Shown one piece after another: positions 34,301-43,739 of a stretch of 64,000 nt of DNA. A model generated the notes under the pieces. It saw only the letters and a program-made list of their open reading frames with translations. It searched no databases and was not told the DNA's origin. Within the stretch, counting starts at the first letter, position 1. Each line of letters starts with the position of its first letter. The translations under genes and the position numbers were made by a program. Source of the DNA: Chloroflexota bacterium (GTDB taxonomy: Bacteria; Chloroflexota; UBA6077; SHYK01); the NCBI GenBank assembly GCA_009692845.1, contig SHYK01000001.1, positions 62,001 through 126,000 of the forward strand, given 5' to 3'.

Positions 34301-35748
34301 TGCGGGGCCGCTGAACGCGGAGCAGCCGGCGGGTCAAAGCGTTTGGCCAGCGCTTCGAGCATGGGCGCCTCGATAGTCCAGATGTCCCCGGCCCCCATTA
34401 CGACGACCAAGTCTCCCGGCTGAGCCTCGCTCGCAATGACTCTTATCGATTGCGCCGGGCTCACTGCCCGCACGGCCCGGTGATGCAGTGCAGCGACCAG
34501 GTCGAGGTGGGTAGCGCCGCCCTCAGCCAGCCTTCGGCCGCTGGGCATATAGGCTTCGGTTAGGAGGACCTGGTCGGCGTCGGCGAAGCAATCCAAGAAC
34601 TCATCAAACAGGGTCGCGGTACGGTGCTCGGTGTGGGGCTGATAGACCGCCCAAAGCTGACCGCCCCGCGACCCTCCGGACTTCCAATGAGCCTGAATTG
34701 CAGCCAGAGTGGCGCGGACTTCCGTGGGGTGGTGGGCATAATCGTCGATGACCGAGATCCCGCCGGATGCTCCCAGGAGCTCGATCCGCCGCCGAATACC
34801 CTGGAAGGTCGCCAGCCCTTGGCGAACCGCCTCCATGGAGATTCCGAGGTGGCTCGCGACCGCGATCGTGGCGGTCGCGTTGAGCGCGTTGTGGCGGCCG
34901 AGCACCTTCAGGCTGAACCGTTGAGAAAGCCCGGCTGGCTCTCGGACGACCAGGTTGCTTCCCTGGAATCCGCGCGGTTGCCATTCGATGAGTCTCCAGT
35001 CTGCACCGTCTCCTTCACCGTAGGTCGTGCGCTCGAGATCTCCGGTTGGTAGCGATCGTGCCGTTGGATCATCCCAGTTGAGCACGACATAACCGCCAGG
35101 GCGGACTCGCGCAATGAAATCCCGGTAGGCATCAACCATGGCCTTGAGGGTCCCGTAATAATCGAGATGATCGGCCTCGGCGTAGGTGACTACCGCGATT
35201 TCTGGATCGTAAGCCAGAAATCGGCGGTCGAATTCGTCGGCTTCGGCGATCAGGAGGTCACCGTCTCCCGCGCGACCAAACAGCCCATAGTCAATGAGTT
35301 CCGCGCCCACATGGAAAGTGGGGCGGGCCCCTGCGGATTCGAGCACATGCGCAATCATCGCGGTGGTCGTGCTCTTTCCGTGGGTACCCGCGACGGCGAC
35401 CCCGCGTCGAGTGTGCATCAACGTGGCCAGGGCGGTCGCATGTTTGATCACTGGGATGCCCTGCACTTGCGCGGCCCTGGCTTCAGGGTTCTCGTCACTG
35501 ATCGCGGAAGAGACAACCACGACGTCGGCATCGCCAATCCGCGTGCCATCGTGCCCGATCCAGATTCGGGCGCCAAGGGCGCGCAGCGCATCGAGCTGGT
35601 GGCTTTCGACCAGGTCGGACCCGGTCACCCGCACTCCGAGCTGCAGGAGGATGGTCGCCAGTGGGGTCATCCCGGCGCCTCCAATGCCGATAAGGTGAGC
35701 GCTCCGCACCTCGTTAAGATCCGGAACCCAGGATCGCGGATCATCCAC
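34297..35748 (-). CDS. murC: UDP-N-acetylmuramate--L-alanine ligase
   Basis: GTG 35748, overlapping the ftsW stop, gives 483 residues beginning VDDPRSWVPDLNEVRSAHLIGIGGAGMTPLATILLQLG; the listed upstream start runs into ftsW. Motifs: VAGTHGKSTTTAMIAHVLESAGA (ATP loop), EADEFDRRFLAYDPEIAVVTYAEADHLDYYG and VIDDYAHHPTEVRATLAA. It adds L-Ala to UDP-MurNAc. The 20 residues before the UDP-binding glycine loop are longer than usual. murG, normally between ftsW and murC, is absent. Confidence 0.95.
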   Translation of the reverse strand: MDDPRSWVPDLNEVRSAHLIGIGGAGMTPLATILLQLGVRVTGSDLVESHQLDALRALGARIWIGHDGTRIGDADVVVVSSAISDENPEARAAQVQGIPVIKHATALATLMHTRRGVAVAGTHGKSTTTAMIAHVLESAGARPTFHVGAELIDYGLFGRAGDGDLLIAEADEFDRRFLAYDPEIAVVTYAEADHLDYYGTLKAMVDAYRDFIARVRPGGYVVLNWDDPTARSLPTGDLERTTYGEGDGADWRLIEWQPRGFQGSNLVVREPAGLSQRFSLKVLGRHNALNATATIAVASHLGISMEAVRQGLATFQGIRRRIELLGASGGISVIDDYAHHPTEVRATLAAIQAHWKSGGSRGGQLWAVYQPHTEHRTATLFDEFLDCFADADQVLLTEAYMPSGRRLAEGGATHLDLVAALHHRAVRAVSPAQSIRVIASEAQPGDLVVVMGAGDIWTIEAPMLEALAKRFDPPAAPRSAAPQ

Positions 35749-36871
35749 CTGGTTGCCCTCGTGCGCGCCTCGATACGCTGAGCAGAACTCCGACCGCGCA
35801 AAGGTTGATGACCATGGACGACCCGCCATAGCTGACAAAGGGTAGTGGCACGCCGGTATAGGGCACGGTGTTGCTGATCACCGCCATGTTGAGAAGGGCC
35901 TGCCAGACGACGAGTGAGGTGAGCCCGGCCGCCAAAAGTCGACCTAGTAGGTCCGGGGCGCGCGCCGCTATCGAAAGCCCCCGCCAGGCGATGAACAGAA
36001 ATAGCAGTAGCACGAGGACGGTGCCGATAAATCCGATCTCTTCACCGACGATTGCGAAGATGCTGTCAGTGTGGGCGTTTGGTACGTAGTAATATTTCTG
36101 GCGCCCTTCGCCAAGCCCCAAGCCTGTGATGCCGCCCGAGCCTAGAGCGATCAACGTCTGCGTGGTTTGCCAGCCGATCCCTTCGGCGTACATCCAGGGA
36201 TCTAGGAAGGCTTCGATGCGTTGGGCCCAGTAGCCGGCGCCGGCGGCGGTGTGTATCAACATCATCAAAACTGCGAGTCCGCCCGCACCAAAAAGGGCCG
36301 CTACGATCGTATGGATGACACTGACGCCGGCTACGAAAAAGGTGGACGCCGCGGTCGCGGTCAAGACGACGGCGGTGCCGAGATTGGGCTCGAGCAGCAC
36401 GAGTCCCGCGGTGATAAGCAGGATCAGAGCGAACGGGATGACTCCCCGGGTCAGATTGTTCACGGTATCGCCGACTCTGGCCAGCCAGCTGGCAAGATAG
36501 ATTACGAGCGCGACCTTCGTGATCTCGCTGGGCTGAAAGGATAGCGGGCCGAAGTTGAGCCAGCGCGCGGATCCATAGGTCACCTGGCCCAGTCCTGGGA
36601 TGAGCACGAGGAACAGGAGCCCCAGGCTCAACCCATACAGGGGCAGTGCAAAAGCGGGCAGGCGTCGGTAGTCGATACTCGCGGTAACCGTTAGACCGAC
36701 GAATCCGAGCGAGATCCAAAGGAGATGTCGGATGAGGAAATAGGTGCCGTCCCCAAATTCGTTGTGAGCGACGACGAAGGACGCACTAAACACCATCTCG
36801 ACACCCAGCGCTACCAAAATAAGAATGGCCAGGAGCAGCGCCAGGTCGATGCGGCGAAGCTCAGCGAGCAT
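35741..36871 (-). CDS. ftsW: Peptidoglycan glycosyltransferase FtsW (SEDS family)
   Basis: ATG 36871, overlapping the murD stop, gives 376 residues with about ten transmembrane helices. Family features: GVEMVFSASF early, SFQPSEITKVALVIYLASWLAR, the periplasmic loop with IEAFLDPW and GWQTTQTLIALGSGGITGLGLGEGRQKYYYVPNAHTDSIFAIVGEEIGFIG, and PYTGVPLPFVSYGGSSMVINLCAVGVLL. SEDS proteins polymerise glycan strands with a class b PBP. In this operon it pairs with ftsI. The track start (25 residues earlier) is inside murD. Confidence 0.95.
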   Translation of the reverse strand: MLAELRRIDLALLLAILILVALGVEMVFSASFVVAHNEFGDGTYFLIRHLLWISLGFVGLTVTASIDYRRLPAFALPLYGLSLGLLFLVLIPGLGQVTYGSARWLNFGPLSFQPSEITKVALVIYLASWLARVGDTVNNLTRGVIPFALILLITAGLVLLEPNLGTAVVLTATAASTFFVAGVSVIHTIVAALFGAGGLAVLMMLIHTAAGAGYWAQRIEAFLDPWMYAEGIGWQTTQTLIALGSGGITGLGLGEGRQKYYYVPNAHTDSIFAIVGEEIGFIGTVLVLLLFLFIAWRGLSIAARAPDLLGRLLAAGLTSLVVWQALLNMAVISNTVPYTGVPLPFVSYGGSSMVINLCAVGVLLSVSRRARGQPGG

Positions 36872-38297
36872 CGGAAGTTCGCTCAATCTGCCGAACGGCG
36901 AGGCGGAAAGCTTCGCCTCGGGCCTCGAAATCGCGGAACTCGTCAAAGCTGGTGCACCCGGGTGAGAGGAGGACGACGTCTCCGTCCTGGGCTAGCTCAA
37001 TCGCAGCAGGAACCGCGTCGGCGAACGACCTGGTTCGCATGGCTGGGATCTGGGAACCCACTGAGGCGAGGGCGGCACTGATCTTATCAGCCGCTTCGCC
37101 CACCAGGATCACCGCGCGAGCTCTTTCGCCCATGAGCCGGGCCCAGTCTTCCATCGAGAGATATTTGTCCCGTCCGCCCGCAATAAGGACGATCGGCTCG
37201 TCGAAGGACTTCAGGGCAGCCATCGATCGTTCGGGCGACGTGGCTATAGAGTCATTCACGAAAGTTACGCCCCGGACTGTCGCGACAATTTCGAGACGGT
37301 GCGGGACCGGCTGAAAATTCCGAATGGTCGCTGAGATGGACTCGGCGGGGCAGCCGATGGCAAGGGCGGCGGCTGAAGCGGCCAGCGCGTTAGCAACGTT
37401 GTGGATGCCCCGCAGCGGCACCTGGTCCCGCGTCAAGAAGGGCTTCGGTGCTACCCGGCCGGGTGCTCTCGATCCAACCACCCACAATTCCCCGCCCATC
37501 ATTAGTTGGTCACCGTCAAGCCAGACTCCGTCGACGGCGCTTTGCAGGCTAAATTCCAGGGTTTGGCCCGAATGGGGGAGTTCACGCACGACGGCGTCGT
37601 CGGCGTTCAGCACTGCGACATCCCCTGGGTGCTGAAAGCAGATGAGGTTGCCCTTTGCGCGAATGTAGTCTTCCATGTCTGGGTGGCGATCCAGGTGGTT
37701 GGGGGTGATATTGAGAATCGTCCCCAGGCTGGGTGATTGTTGCAGGTCGTCGAGCTGGAAGCTGCTCAGCTCCAGGATGCACCAGGTGGCTTCAGTGATC
37801 GTGTCGAGCCGGCCCAAGAGTGGGATCCCGATGTTCCCCGCGACGATCGAGGGCATTTCGGCGGTCCGCAGCATCGAGCCGAGAAGTGCCGTCGTGGTGG
37901 TCTTGCCGCTGCTCCCCGTGATCCCCGCGATGCGCCCAGAGCAGAGCTCGAAGAAGAGTGCGGTGGCGCTCGAGATCGGGATGCCGGCTTTCGTCGCCTC
38001 TGCGACCACCGGTGCTGTTCGTGGAACCCCCGGACTGACGAAGACCTCGTCGCAATCTAGTAGGTGAACCCCCTGCTGGTTCCCCAGCAGAAAGTCAACC
38101 GTGAGGTGGTCCAGACTCTCCAACGAAGTACCCAGGCTGCTTTCGTCGGCGGCATCACTCACAACGACCTTCGCTCCCCAGCGCGAAAGGAACTGCACCA
38201 GGTCGACGCCCTCTCGACCTAGTCCAACCACTCCAATGCGTCGGCTTCGGAAACCTTCCAACCGCGCGAGAGCGGCTTGCGACACTCGGTGCTCCAT
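36861..38297 (-). CDS. murD: UDP-N-acetylmuramoylalanine--D-glutamate ligase
   Basis: The 478-residue Mur ligase shows RRIGVVGLGREGVDLVQFLSRWGAKVVVSDA (UDP loop), VSPGVPRTAPVV, AGITGSSGKTTTTALLGSML (ATP loop at about 133), NITPNHLDRHPDMEDYIRAKGNLI, FVNDSIATSPERSMAALKSF and LLSPGCTSFDEFRDFEARGEAF. It adds D-glutamate to UDP-MurNAc-L-Ala. It overlaps ftsW at its 3' end and follows mraY by 15 bases. Confidence 0.95.
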   Translation of the reverse strand: MEHRVSQAALARLEGFRSRRIGVVGLGREGVDLVQFLSRWGAKVVVSDAADESSLGTSLESLDHLTVDFLLGNQQGVHLLDCDEVFVSPGVPRTAPVVAEATKAGIPISSATALFFELCSGRIAGITGSSGKTTTTALLGSMLRTAEMPSIVAGNIGIPLLGRLDTITEATWCILELSSFQLDDLQQSPSLGTILNITPNHLDRHPDMEDYIRAKGNLICFQHPGDVAVLNADDAVVRELPHSGQTLEFSLQSAVDGVWLDGDQLMMGGELWVVGSRAPGRVAPKPFLTRDQVPLRGIHNVANALAASAAALAIGCPAESISATIRNFQPVPHRLEIVATVRGVTFVNDSIATSPERSMAALKSFDEPIVLIAGGRDKYLSMEDWARLMGERARAVILVGEAADKISAALASVGSQIPAMRTRSFADAVPAAIELAQDGDVVLLSPGCTSFDEFRDFEARGEAFRLAVRQIERTSDAR

Positions 38298-38312
38298 CTA
38301 GATCGGAGCCAT

Positions 38313-39272
38313 CTAGATCAAAGCCAGCGCGACGCCCATCATGGCAGCGAGCATGCTGATCAGCCAGAAACGCTGGGCGATGTGAGTTTCTGACCATCCG
38401 AGCAGCTCGAAATGGTGGTGTAGGGGCGACATGCGGAACAGTCGCCGTCCCCCGGTGAGCTTGAAATAGGCGACCTGGAGTATGACTGACAGGGTTTCGG
38501 CGACAAAAATAAATCCGATGAGCGGCAACAAGAGCAGATGGCCGGTCATGAGGGCCACCGTAGCTAGCGCTGCGCCGAGAGCGAGGGAGCCGGTGTCGCC
38601 CATGAATAACTGAGCCGGGTGCGCGTTGAACCAGAGAAAGGCGAGCAAACCGCCGACGACGGTAAAACAAAACGTCACCACGGCCGCTTGTCCCTGGAGA
38701 TTGGCGATGATGCCGTAGGCTGCGAAGGCCACCGCGGCGCAGACGCCGGCCAGACTATCGAGTCCGTCAGTCAGGTTGACGGCGTTCGCGGTGGCCAAAA
38801 TGGCGAGAGCAGCCAGCGGAATGTAGAAGAGGCCGATATGCCAGCGGTCCGGGCTGGTCGGAATAAAGAGGTAATCGAGCCCGAGGCCGAAATAGCTCGC
38901 CGAAGCGACGATGATCGCAATGAGGGACAGGAGAGAAAACTTGAGTCGGGCACTCATTCCGACCGGCGGCTGCCTCAAGGAGCCCAGCAGGTCGTCGGCA
39001 GCGCCCAGGAGACCCGTCGCGGCGGTCGCCCACAATGGAACGACGATCGACAGGTTGTTGACCGTATTGGAGACTGCCGTAGCGGCGAAGACGGATCCCC
39101 AGATCAAAATGCCTCCCATGGTCAGCGTGCCGGTCTTGATCTGGTGGGTTTCCGGTCCTTCTAGGCGGATCTGCTTACCGACACCGAGTCGGCGAAGGCC
39201 CGCGAGCAATGGATATCCCGCAACCAGTGCACAGAGGAACGTAACGCCGCCGACGAATAAAGCGTGAGCCAC
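38313..39272 (-). CDS. mraY: Phospho-N-acetylmuramoyl-pentapeptide-transferase
   Basis: The 319-residue membrane enzyme has about ten helices and the MraY motifs GPETHQIKTGTLTMGGILI, LGAADDLLGS, ATANAVNLTDGLDSLAGVCAA (catalytic Asp), LFMGDTGSLALGAALA and FRMSPLHHHFELLGWSETHIAQRFWLI. It moves phospho-MurNAc-pentapeptide to undecaprenyl phosphate, making lipid I. It lies between murF (9 bases) and murD (15 bases). Length is slightly below the 330-360 norm. Confidence 0.95.
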   Translation of the reverse strand: MAHALFVGGVTFLCALVAGYPLLAGLRRLGVGKQIRLEGPETHQIKTGTLTMGGILIWGSVFAATAVSNTVNNLSIVVPLWATAATGLLGAADDLLGSLRQPPVGMSARLKFSLLSLIAIIVASASYFGLGLDYLFIPTSPDRWHIGLFYIPLAALAILATANAVNLTDGLDSLAGVCAAVAFAAYGIIANLQGQAAVVTFCFTVVGGLLAFLWFNAHPAQLFMGDTGSLALGAALATVALMTGHLLLLPLIGFIFVAETLSVILQVAYFKLTGGRRLFRMSPLHHHFELLGWSETHIAQRFWLISMLAAMMGVALALI

Positions 39273-39281
39273 CTGGCCGCG

Positions 39282-40691
39282 CTAAGCCACCAGCGGCCGT
39301 CGGAGGGCATCGACGATCCGCTCGAGGTGCATCGCATGAGAGCCCTTAATCAACACGTTATCACCCGGTTGGAGTGCCTGTTCAAGCCAGGCAGTGGCTT
39401 GTTTTACCTCGTCGAAGTATTCGATGGCGTCGACCGGCTTGCCCTGCGCTCGGGCTTCCTCGCCGATCAGCCGCGCCCGGTGGCCGACCAACACGAGCTG
39501 ATGGGCGGCGGTGGAGGCTCGCCGTCCGACCACCCGATGGCCCTCTTCCTCGAAGGATCCCAGTTCGAGCATGTCGCCGAGGACCGCGATGCGTCTTCCA
39601 TCCAGTTGCTCTAGCAGATCGAGCGCTGCGACCATCGAAGCTGGGCTGGCGTTGTAGGCATCGTCGATGATGGTTACGCCGTCGGGGCCTGAAACGATGG
39701 CCAGTCGGGGGCCCGTCTCGACCCGCTCCATCGCCGCCACTGCGTCATTAAAATCCATTCCAAGATGGAGAGCACAGCCAATGGCGGCCAGCGCGGGATA
39801 AATTGAGTGGGCGCCCCGGAGTTGCAGGTGACAGGAGAGAATTCGCTCGCGAAATTGGAAATCGCAATCGAGGCCGTCCAGGCCGAGACCACCGACGCGG
39901 ACCGCCCGCAGGTCGGCTTCCGCCGACCGCCCAATGAGCAGAGTTGCTCCCTTGGAATGGCTCGCCATGGCGCACACCTGCGGATCGTCGGCGTTGAGGA
40001 TGGCGAGCCCGTCGGTCGGCAACGCCTCCACCAGCTCCTGTTTCGCTTGAGCTATGCGCTCGATCGTGCCCAATCTTTCCAGGTGGGCAGGGAGAACGTT
40101 GATCACCACTCCGACTTCGGGGAGCGCCACCTCGGCGAGTAGCCGGATCTCGCCCATATCGTGCATTGCCATCTCTAGAACCGCCACTTCATGGGTACTG
40201 TCCAGCTGCATGAGTGATATAGCGAGCCCTAGTTCCGTGTTGAGATTCTCGCGGCTACGGACGACCTTAAACCGTTGACTGAGGAGGCCAGCGATCGCCT
40301 CCTTGGCCGTGGTCTTGCCTACACTGCCGGTGACGCCGATCAGCGTAGGCTGGTGGCGCCGTCGCCACCAGCGCGCAAGGTCTAGCAGGGCATCGGTCGT
40401 CTTTTCGACCAGGACGATTGGTTGAGCATCCCAGCTTGGGGAAGTCCAAGATGTGCCCGCGGGTAAGGCTTCGACTAATGCTCCCCCGGCTCCGCACGAC
40501 AGTGCGCCACTGACGAAACCGTGCCCATGGGTGTTCTGTCCCGGGAGGGCGACGAAGAGGTCACCCGGCGAAGTCGTCCGCGAGTCGATCGAGACGCCGC
40601 TAAAAGAGGCCGGACCTGATCCAGCCACCAGGTAGCCGCCGGTCGCCGCGAGCAGGTCAGCCAAGCTAAACACAGGTCCCCCAGCATTCAT
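39282..40691 (-). CDS. murF: UDP-N-acetylmuramoyl-tripeptide--D-alanyl-D-alanine ligase
   Basis: ATG 40691 overlaps the ftsI stop (ATGA) and gives 469 residues: FSGVSIDSRTTSPGDLFVALPGQNTHGHGFVSGAL, PTLIGVTGSVGKTTAKEAIAGLL (ATP loop), NLNTELGLAISLMQLDSTHEVAVLEMAMHDMGEI, VVINVLPAHLERLGTIE and VTIIDDAYNASPASMVAALDLL. It adds D-Ala-D-Ala, completing the stem peptide. murE, the preceding ligase step and usual upstream neighbour, is not in this cluster. Confidence 0.95.
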   Translation of the reverse strand: MNAGGPVFSLADLLAATGGYLVAGSGPASFSGVSIDSRTTSPGDLFVALPGQNTHGHGFVSGALSCGAGGALVEALPAGTSWTSPSWDAQPIVLVEKTTDALLDLARWWRRRHQPTLIGVTGSVGKTTAKEAIAGLLSQRFKVVRSRENLNTELGLAISLMQLDSTHEVAVLEMAMHDMGEIRLLAEVALPEVGVVINVLPAHLERLGTIERIAQAKQELVEALPTDGLAILNADDPQVCAMASHSKGATLLIGRSAEADLRAVRVGGLGLDGLDCDFQFRERILSCHLQLRGAHSIYPALAAIGCALHLGMDFNDAVAAMERVETGPRLAIVSGPDGVTIIDDAYNASPASMVAALDLLEQLDGRRIAVLGDMLELGSFEEEGHRVVGRRASTAAHQLVLVGHRARLIGEEARAQGKPVDAIEYFDEVKQATAWLEQALQPGDNVLIKGSHAMHLERIVDALRRPLVA

Positions 40692-42397
40692 GAACGAGAC
40701 GGTGGGATTCGCTCGTAGGTGAAGATTTCCTGGAACATCGCCTTGAGCGCCGGTGCGGCCGCCAGCCCGCCCCAAGTGGTCTCCGGCTGGTCAACTCGCA
40801 CCAGCACTGCGAATCTCGGATTGGGCAAGGGACCGAGACCGACAAACGATGCATAGGTTTTTCCGAGATTGTAGCCACCTGGTCCGGCGATATCGGCGGT
40901 ACCGCTCTTGCCCGCGATCGAATAGCCGGCGATCCAGTTTGTTTGTAAGGACTGCTGGTCCCACACGGAGCGCATCAAGTCCAACATGGTCTCAGCCGTG
41001 TCAGGGGAGACGACCCGCTCCGCTACCTCGGGCTTGATTGTCTGGATTCCGGCTGGTCCTCGGATCTCCCGGACCAACTGCGGGCGCATCCGCACTCCTC
41101 CATTCCCGAGAGTTGCCACGGCGGAGAGGACCTGAAGCGGTGTGGCGGCGATTGATTGGCCATAGGCATTGGTGGCCAGATCTAGGCGGCCCCAGGTCGG
41201 ATCTTCGGGCGTACGATACGAACCGGGAGCCTCTCCATTCAGCGGGACCCGCGTGAGGCGCCCAAATCCGAACTTGTCCAGGTAATGATAGAAACGGTCG
41301 GGACCCAGTTGGCCCGCGACCCATTGAGCGCCGGTGTTCAAAGAGAACTGAAGAATCTGACGCACAGTTACCGTCCCGTAGCCGCGACCATCCCAATTCC
41401 TGATCGCTATGCCGTCGATCCGAGCCTCGCCGCTGTCAAAGTATTTGGTGTCCGGTCCCACCGCGCTCTCTTCGATACCCGCGGCCACGGTGATGAGCTT
41501 GAGGACGGAGCCTGGCTCGTAGGTGTCAGTTACCGGGGAGGGTTTGTAGAGGGCCGCCTGTCTCGGGTCAAACTGCAAGTCTGGGGAAAGCTGGAAGGTG
41601 GGCTGGGAAGCCAAGGCCAGGATTGCCCCGGTTGTCGGATCCATGATGCCGATCACTCCACCTGTCCCCTTGTTTTCGCGCACCGCCTGGGCCAGAATTC
41701 GCTCAGCGGACCGCTGGAGGTAGCGGTCCAAGGTCAAGACCAGGTCTGCCCCCTTCAGGGCCGGCAGGAGTTCCTTCCGTCCGACGACAATCTCACCACC
41801 CTCGGTGTCGCGTTCCGTTACCAGGAGGCCGGGCTTGCCGGCCAGCACCTCGTCTTGAGTCAACTCGAGTCCGCTCAAGCCCCGGCCGTCGATTCCCACA
41901 AAGCCCAGAATCTGCGGGGCCAAGCTTCCCTCCGGGTATTCCCGCATTCGTACTGGTCGGAGATCAACCCCAGGTAAGTGAGCCGCTTCGATCTGGCTTG
42001 CCTGGGCGGAAGAGACATGGTCGGCTACCAGCTTCCATTCCCGATCGGCTTCGCGGATCTTTCTCAACAGTTCGTCGACCGGGAGGCCGAGGATCTGGGC
42101 CAGGCGGCCGGCGGTTTTCTCCGGATCGCGAATTTGGGAGCCGAGCACTCGAACGGATTGGTAGGTGACGGTCACCGCGAGTGGATGGCCGCCGGAGTCC
42201 AGCAGGGCCCCCCGCTCGGACGCGATCCCTTGTCGCTGCTCGTGTGTCTCAGCCGCGACCGCGGTTAGCTTGGCCTGATCGGCGACCTGATACCAGAACA
42301 AATGCTGGGCAACCAGAGTGGCGAATGCGGCCATGCCCAGTCCCAATGCGGCCAGCCGCCAGGGTTGGGCGGCTGGAGCGGCGCCCGCCGCCTGCAC
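40688..42397 (-). CDS. ftsI: Penicillin-binding protein FtsI/PBP2B (division transpeptidase)
   Basis: GTG 42397, two bases after the ftsL stop, gives 569 residues. Order: one N-terminal transmembrane helix (ALGLGMAAFATLVAQHLFWYQV), the dimerisation domain with IASERGALLDSGGHPLAVTV, then the transpeptidase domain with GVIGIMDPTTGAILALASQPTF, SVLK of YEPGSVLKLITVAAG (catalytic Ser), SLN in LQFSLNTGAQW, and KSGTAD. No PASTA repeats follow. It cross-links septal peptidoglycan with FtsW. It overlaps murF by four bases. Confidence 0.94.
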   Translation of the reverse strand: MQAAGAAPAAQPWRLAALGLGMAAFATLVAQHLFWYQVADQAKLTAVAAETHEQRQGIASERGALLDSGGHPLAVTVTYQSVRVLGSQIRDPEKTAGRLAQILGLPVDELLRKIREADREWKLVADHVSSAQASQIEAAHLPGVDLRPVRMREYPEGSLAPQILGFVGIDGRGLSGLELTQDEVLAGKPGLLVTERDTEGGEIVVGRKELLPALKGADLVLTLDRYLQRSAERILAQAVRENKGTGGVIGIMDPTTGAILALASQPTFQLSPDLQFDPRQAALYKPSPVTDTYEPGSVLKLITVAAGIEESAVGPDTKYFDSGEARIDGIAIRNWDGRGYGTVTVRQILQFSLNTGAQWVAGQLGPDRFYHYLDKFGFGRLTRVPLNGEAPGSYRTPEDPTWGRLDLATNAYGQSIAATPLQVLSAVATLGNGGVRMRPQLVREIRGPAGIQTIKPEVAERVVSPDTAETMLDLMRSVWDQQSLQTNWIAGYSIAGKSGTADIAGPGGYNLGKTYASFVGLGPLPNPRFAVLVRVDQPETTWGGLAAAPALKAMFQEIFTYERIPPSRS

Positions 42398-42399
42398 GA

Positions 42400-42813
42400 C
42401 TAGTCGTCTCCCCGGAGTGACTTGGTGGAGGTATAGGACGTGTTGACAGCAGAGTTGCCAGGGTCGACAGTGAGATAGATTGGCAGATCTCCCGTCGCCA
42501 TTCCGAGCTGTTGGTTCGCGCTGTATTCGACCCAGCGCAATGATCTTGCCTTGGCGACTTCCAGCTGCAGCTGCTGGTTGCGCCCCCGCCAAACGTCTTG
42601 CTCTCGCTGCAGCGCCTGGACCTCGTAGGCACTGGTTGCCACAACGCTGACCTGGAACACATAGAAGTTCAGTACCGCGGTCAAGAACAGCAGTGAGCCA
42701 CCGATCCAGAGAACAAGTTGCTCAGATACCTGGGGTGCACGTAGTCCGGTTGGGGCGCCGGAGCGGGCCCGCCAGCGAGGAAGGGGAAGCGCGATTCCAG
42801 CCACTAGAGGCAC
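42400..42813 (-). CDS. ftsL: FtsL-like cell division protein
   Basis: The track ORF begins inside rsmH; GTG 42813 overlaps the rsmH stop and gives 137 residues: a short basic cytoplasmic part, one transmembrane helix (LVLWIGGSLLFLTAVLNFYVFQV, about 33-55), then a coiled coil AYEVQALQREQDVWRGRNQQLQLEVAKARSLRWVEYSANQQLGM. This bitopic helix plus coil layout, 'lgm' end and position between rsmH and ftsI identify FtsL, although sequence similarity in this family is weak. It acts in the FtsQLB complex that activates FtsWI. Confidence 0.85.
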   Translation of the reverse strand: MPLVAGIALPLPRWRARSGAPTGLRAPQVSEQLVLWIGGSLLFLTAVLNFYVFQVSVVATSAYEVQALQREQDVWRGRNQQLQLEVAKARSLRWVEYSANQQLGMATGDLPIYLTVDPGNSAVNTSYTSTKSLRGDD

Positions 42814-43739
42814 TCCGCCACGCGTAGGCGCGCACTTCGACTCCGCGGATTGCCCGTCCGCTCGTCGTCGCTCGCCATGATCGGCCGCTTGGTGATGATT
42901 CTGACCAGGGCAGGAGGCGCGGGGGGCGGCGCCATGACGAGAACGGTAGGAGCCACCGCTTGCCCGGCCAGTCGGGCAAAGCCGGTCTTCACGATCCGAT
43001 CTTCTAGGGAGTGAAACGAAATCACGGCGAGCCGCGCTCCGCGGCGGAGCAGGGCGATGGCCTGCGGTAGGGCTTCCGTGAGGGCGCTGAGCTCGTCGTT
43101 GACGGCGATTCGCAGGGCTTGGAAAGTCCGAGTCGCAGGATGGATGCGCCCCCGCCATTTCACCGTGGCGGCCACCAGGTCGGCCAGGTCGCGAGTCGTT
43201 CGAATCGGCTCGCTTTGACGTCGACTTGCGATGGCCTGGGCAATCCGACGGGCTTGAGGCTCCTCTCCGAACTGACGGAGGGTTTGCTCGATGGCCTCCG
43301 GCGTGGCACTCTCCAGGAAGTCCGCGGCAGATTGGCCACTGGCAGTGTCGTAGCGCATGTCGAGCGGCCCCTCCTGACCGAAGGCGAATCCGCGAGTCGC
43401 CTCCCCCAGCTGAAAAGAGGACATGCCGAGATCTATCAGAATGCCGTCGACTTCGGGGAACCCGCTGTCATCGGCGATTGCGCGCAGGTGACGAAAATTT
43501 CCATGCACGTAGGTCACGCGGGGTCCATGCGCAGCCAGTCGAACGCGAGCCCGGTGCAAAGCCTCGATGTCGGCGTCCAACGCGAGCAAATGACCGGTGG
43601 GGGATGTGCAGCTGAGAATTCCCACGCTATGTCCGCCCCCGTTCACCGTGCAGTCGATGAAAGATTCGCCGGGTTGGGGATCGAGTAATTCAAGGGTCGC
43701 CTCAAGTAGGACCGGCAAGTGAATGAGCTCTGAGCTCAC
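42804..43739 (-). CDS. rsmH: 16S rRNA (cytosine(1402)-N(4))-methyltransferase
   Basis: The 311-residue enzyme reads HLPVLLEATLELLDPQPGESFIDCTVNGGGHSVGILSC (SAM loop), LALDADIEALHRARVRLA, VDGILIDLGMSSFQLGEATRGFAFGQEGPLDMRYDTASGQSAADFL, RTFQALRIAVNDELSALTEALPQAIALLRRGARLAVISFHSLEDRIVK and the TKRP-like ITKRPIMASDDERTGNPRSRSARLRVAE end. It methylates C1402 in the decoding centre. It overlaps both mraZ (ATGA) and ftsL. Confidence 0.96.
   Translation of the reverse strand: MSSELIHLPVLLEATLELLDPQPGESFIDCTVNGGGHSVGILSCTSPTGHLLALDADIEALHRARVRLAAHGPRVTYVHGNFRHLRAIADDSGFPEVDGILIDLGMSSFQLGEATRGFAFGQEGPLDMRYDTASGQSAADFLESATPEAIEQTLRQFGEEPQARRIAQAIASRRQSEPIRTTRDLADLVAATVKWRGRIHPATRTFQALRIAVNDELSALTEALPQAIALLRRGARLAVISFHSLEDRIVKTGFARLAGQAVAPTVLVMAPPPAPPALVRIITKRPIMASDDERTGNPRSRSARLRVAECL

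Noticed and set aside
40688-42592. Extended start for ftsI at 42592
   Set aside because: The extension runs through ftsL in another frame; GTG 42397 two bases after the ftsL stop fits the operon style.
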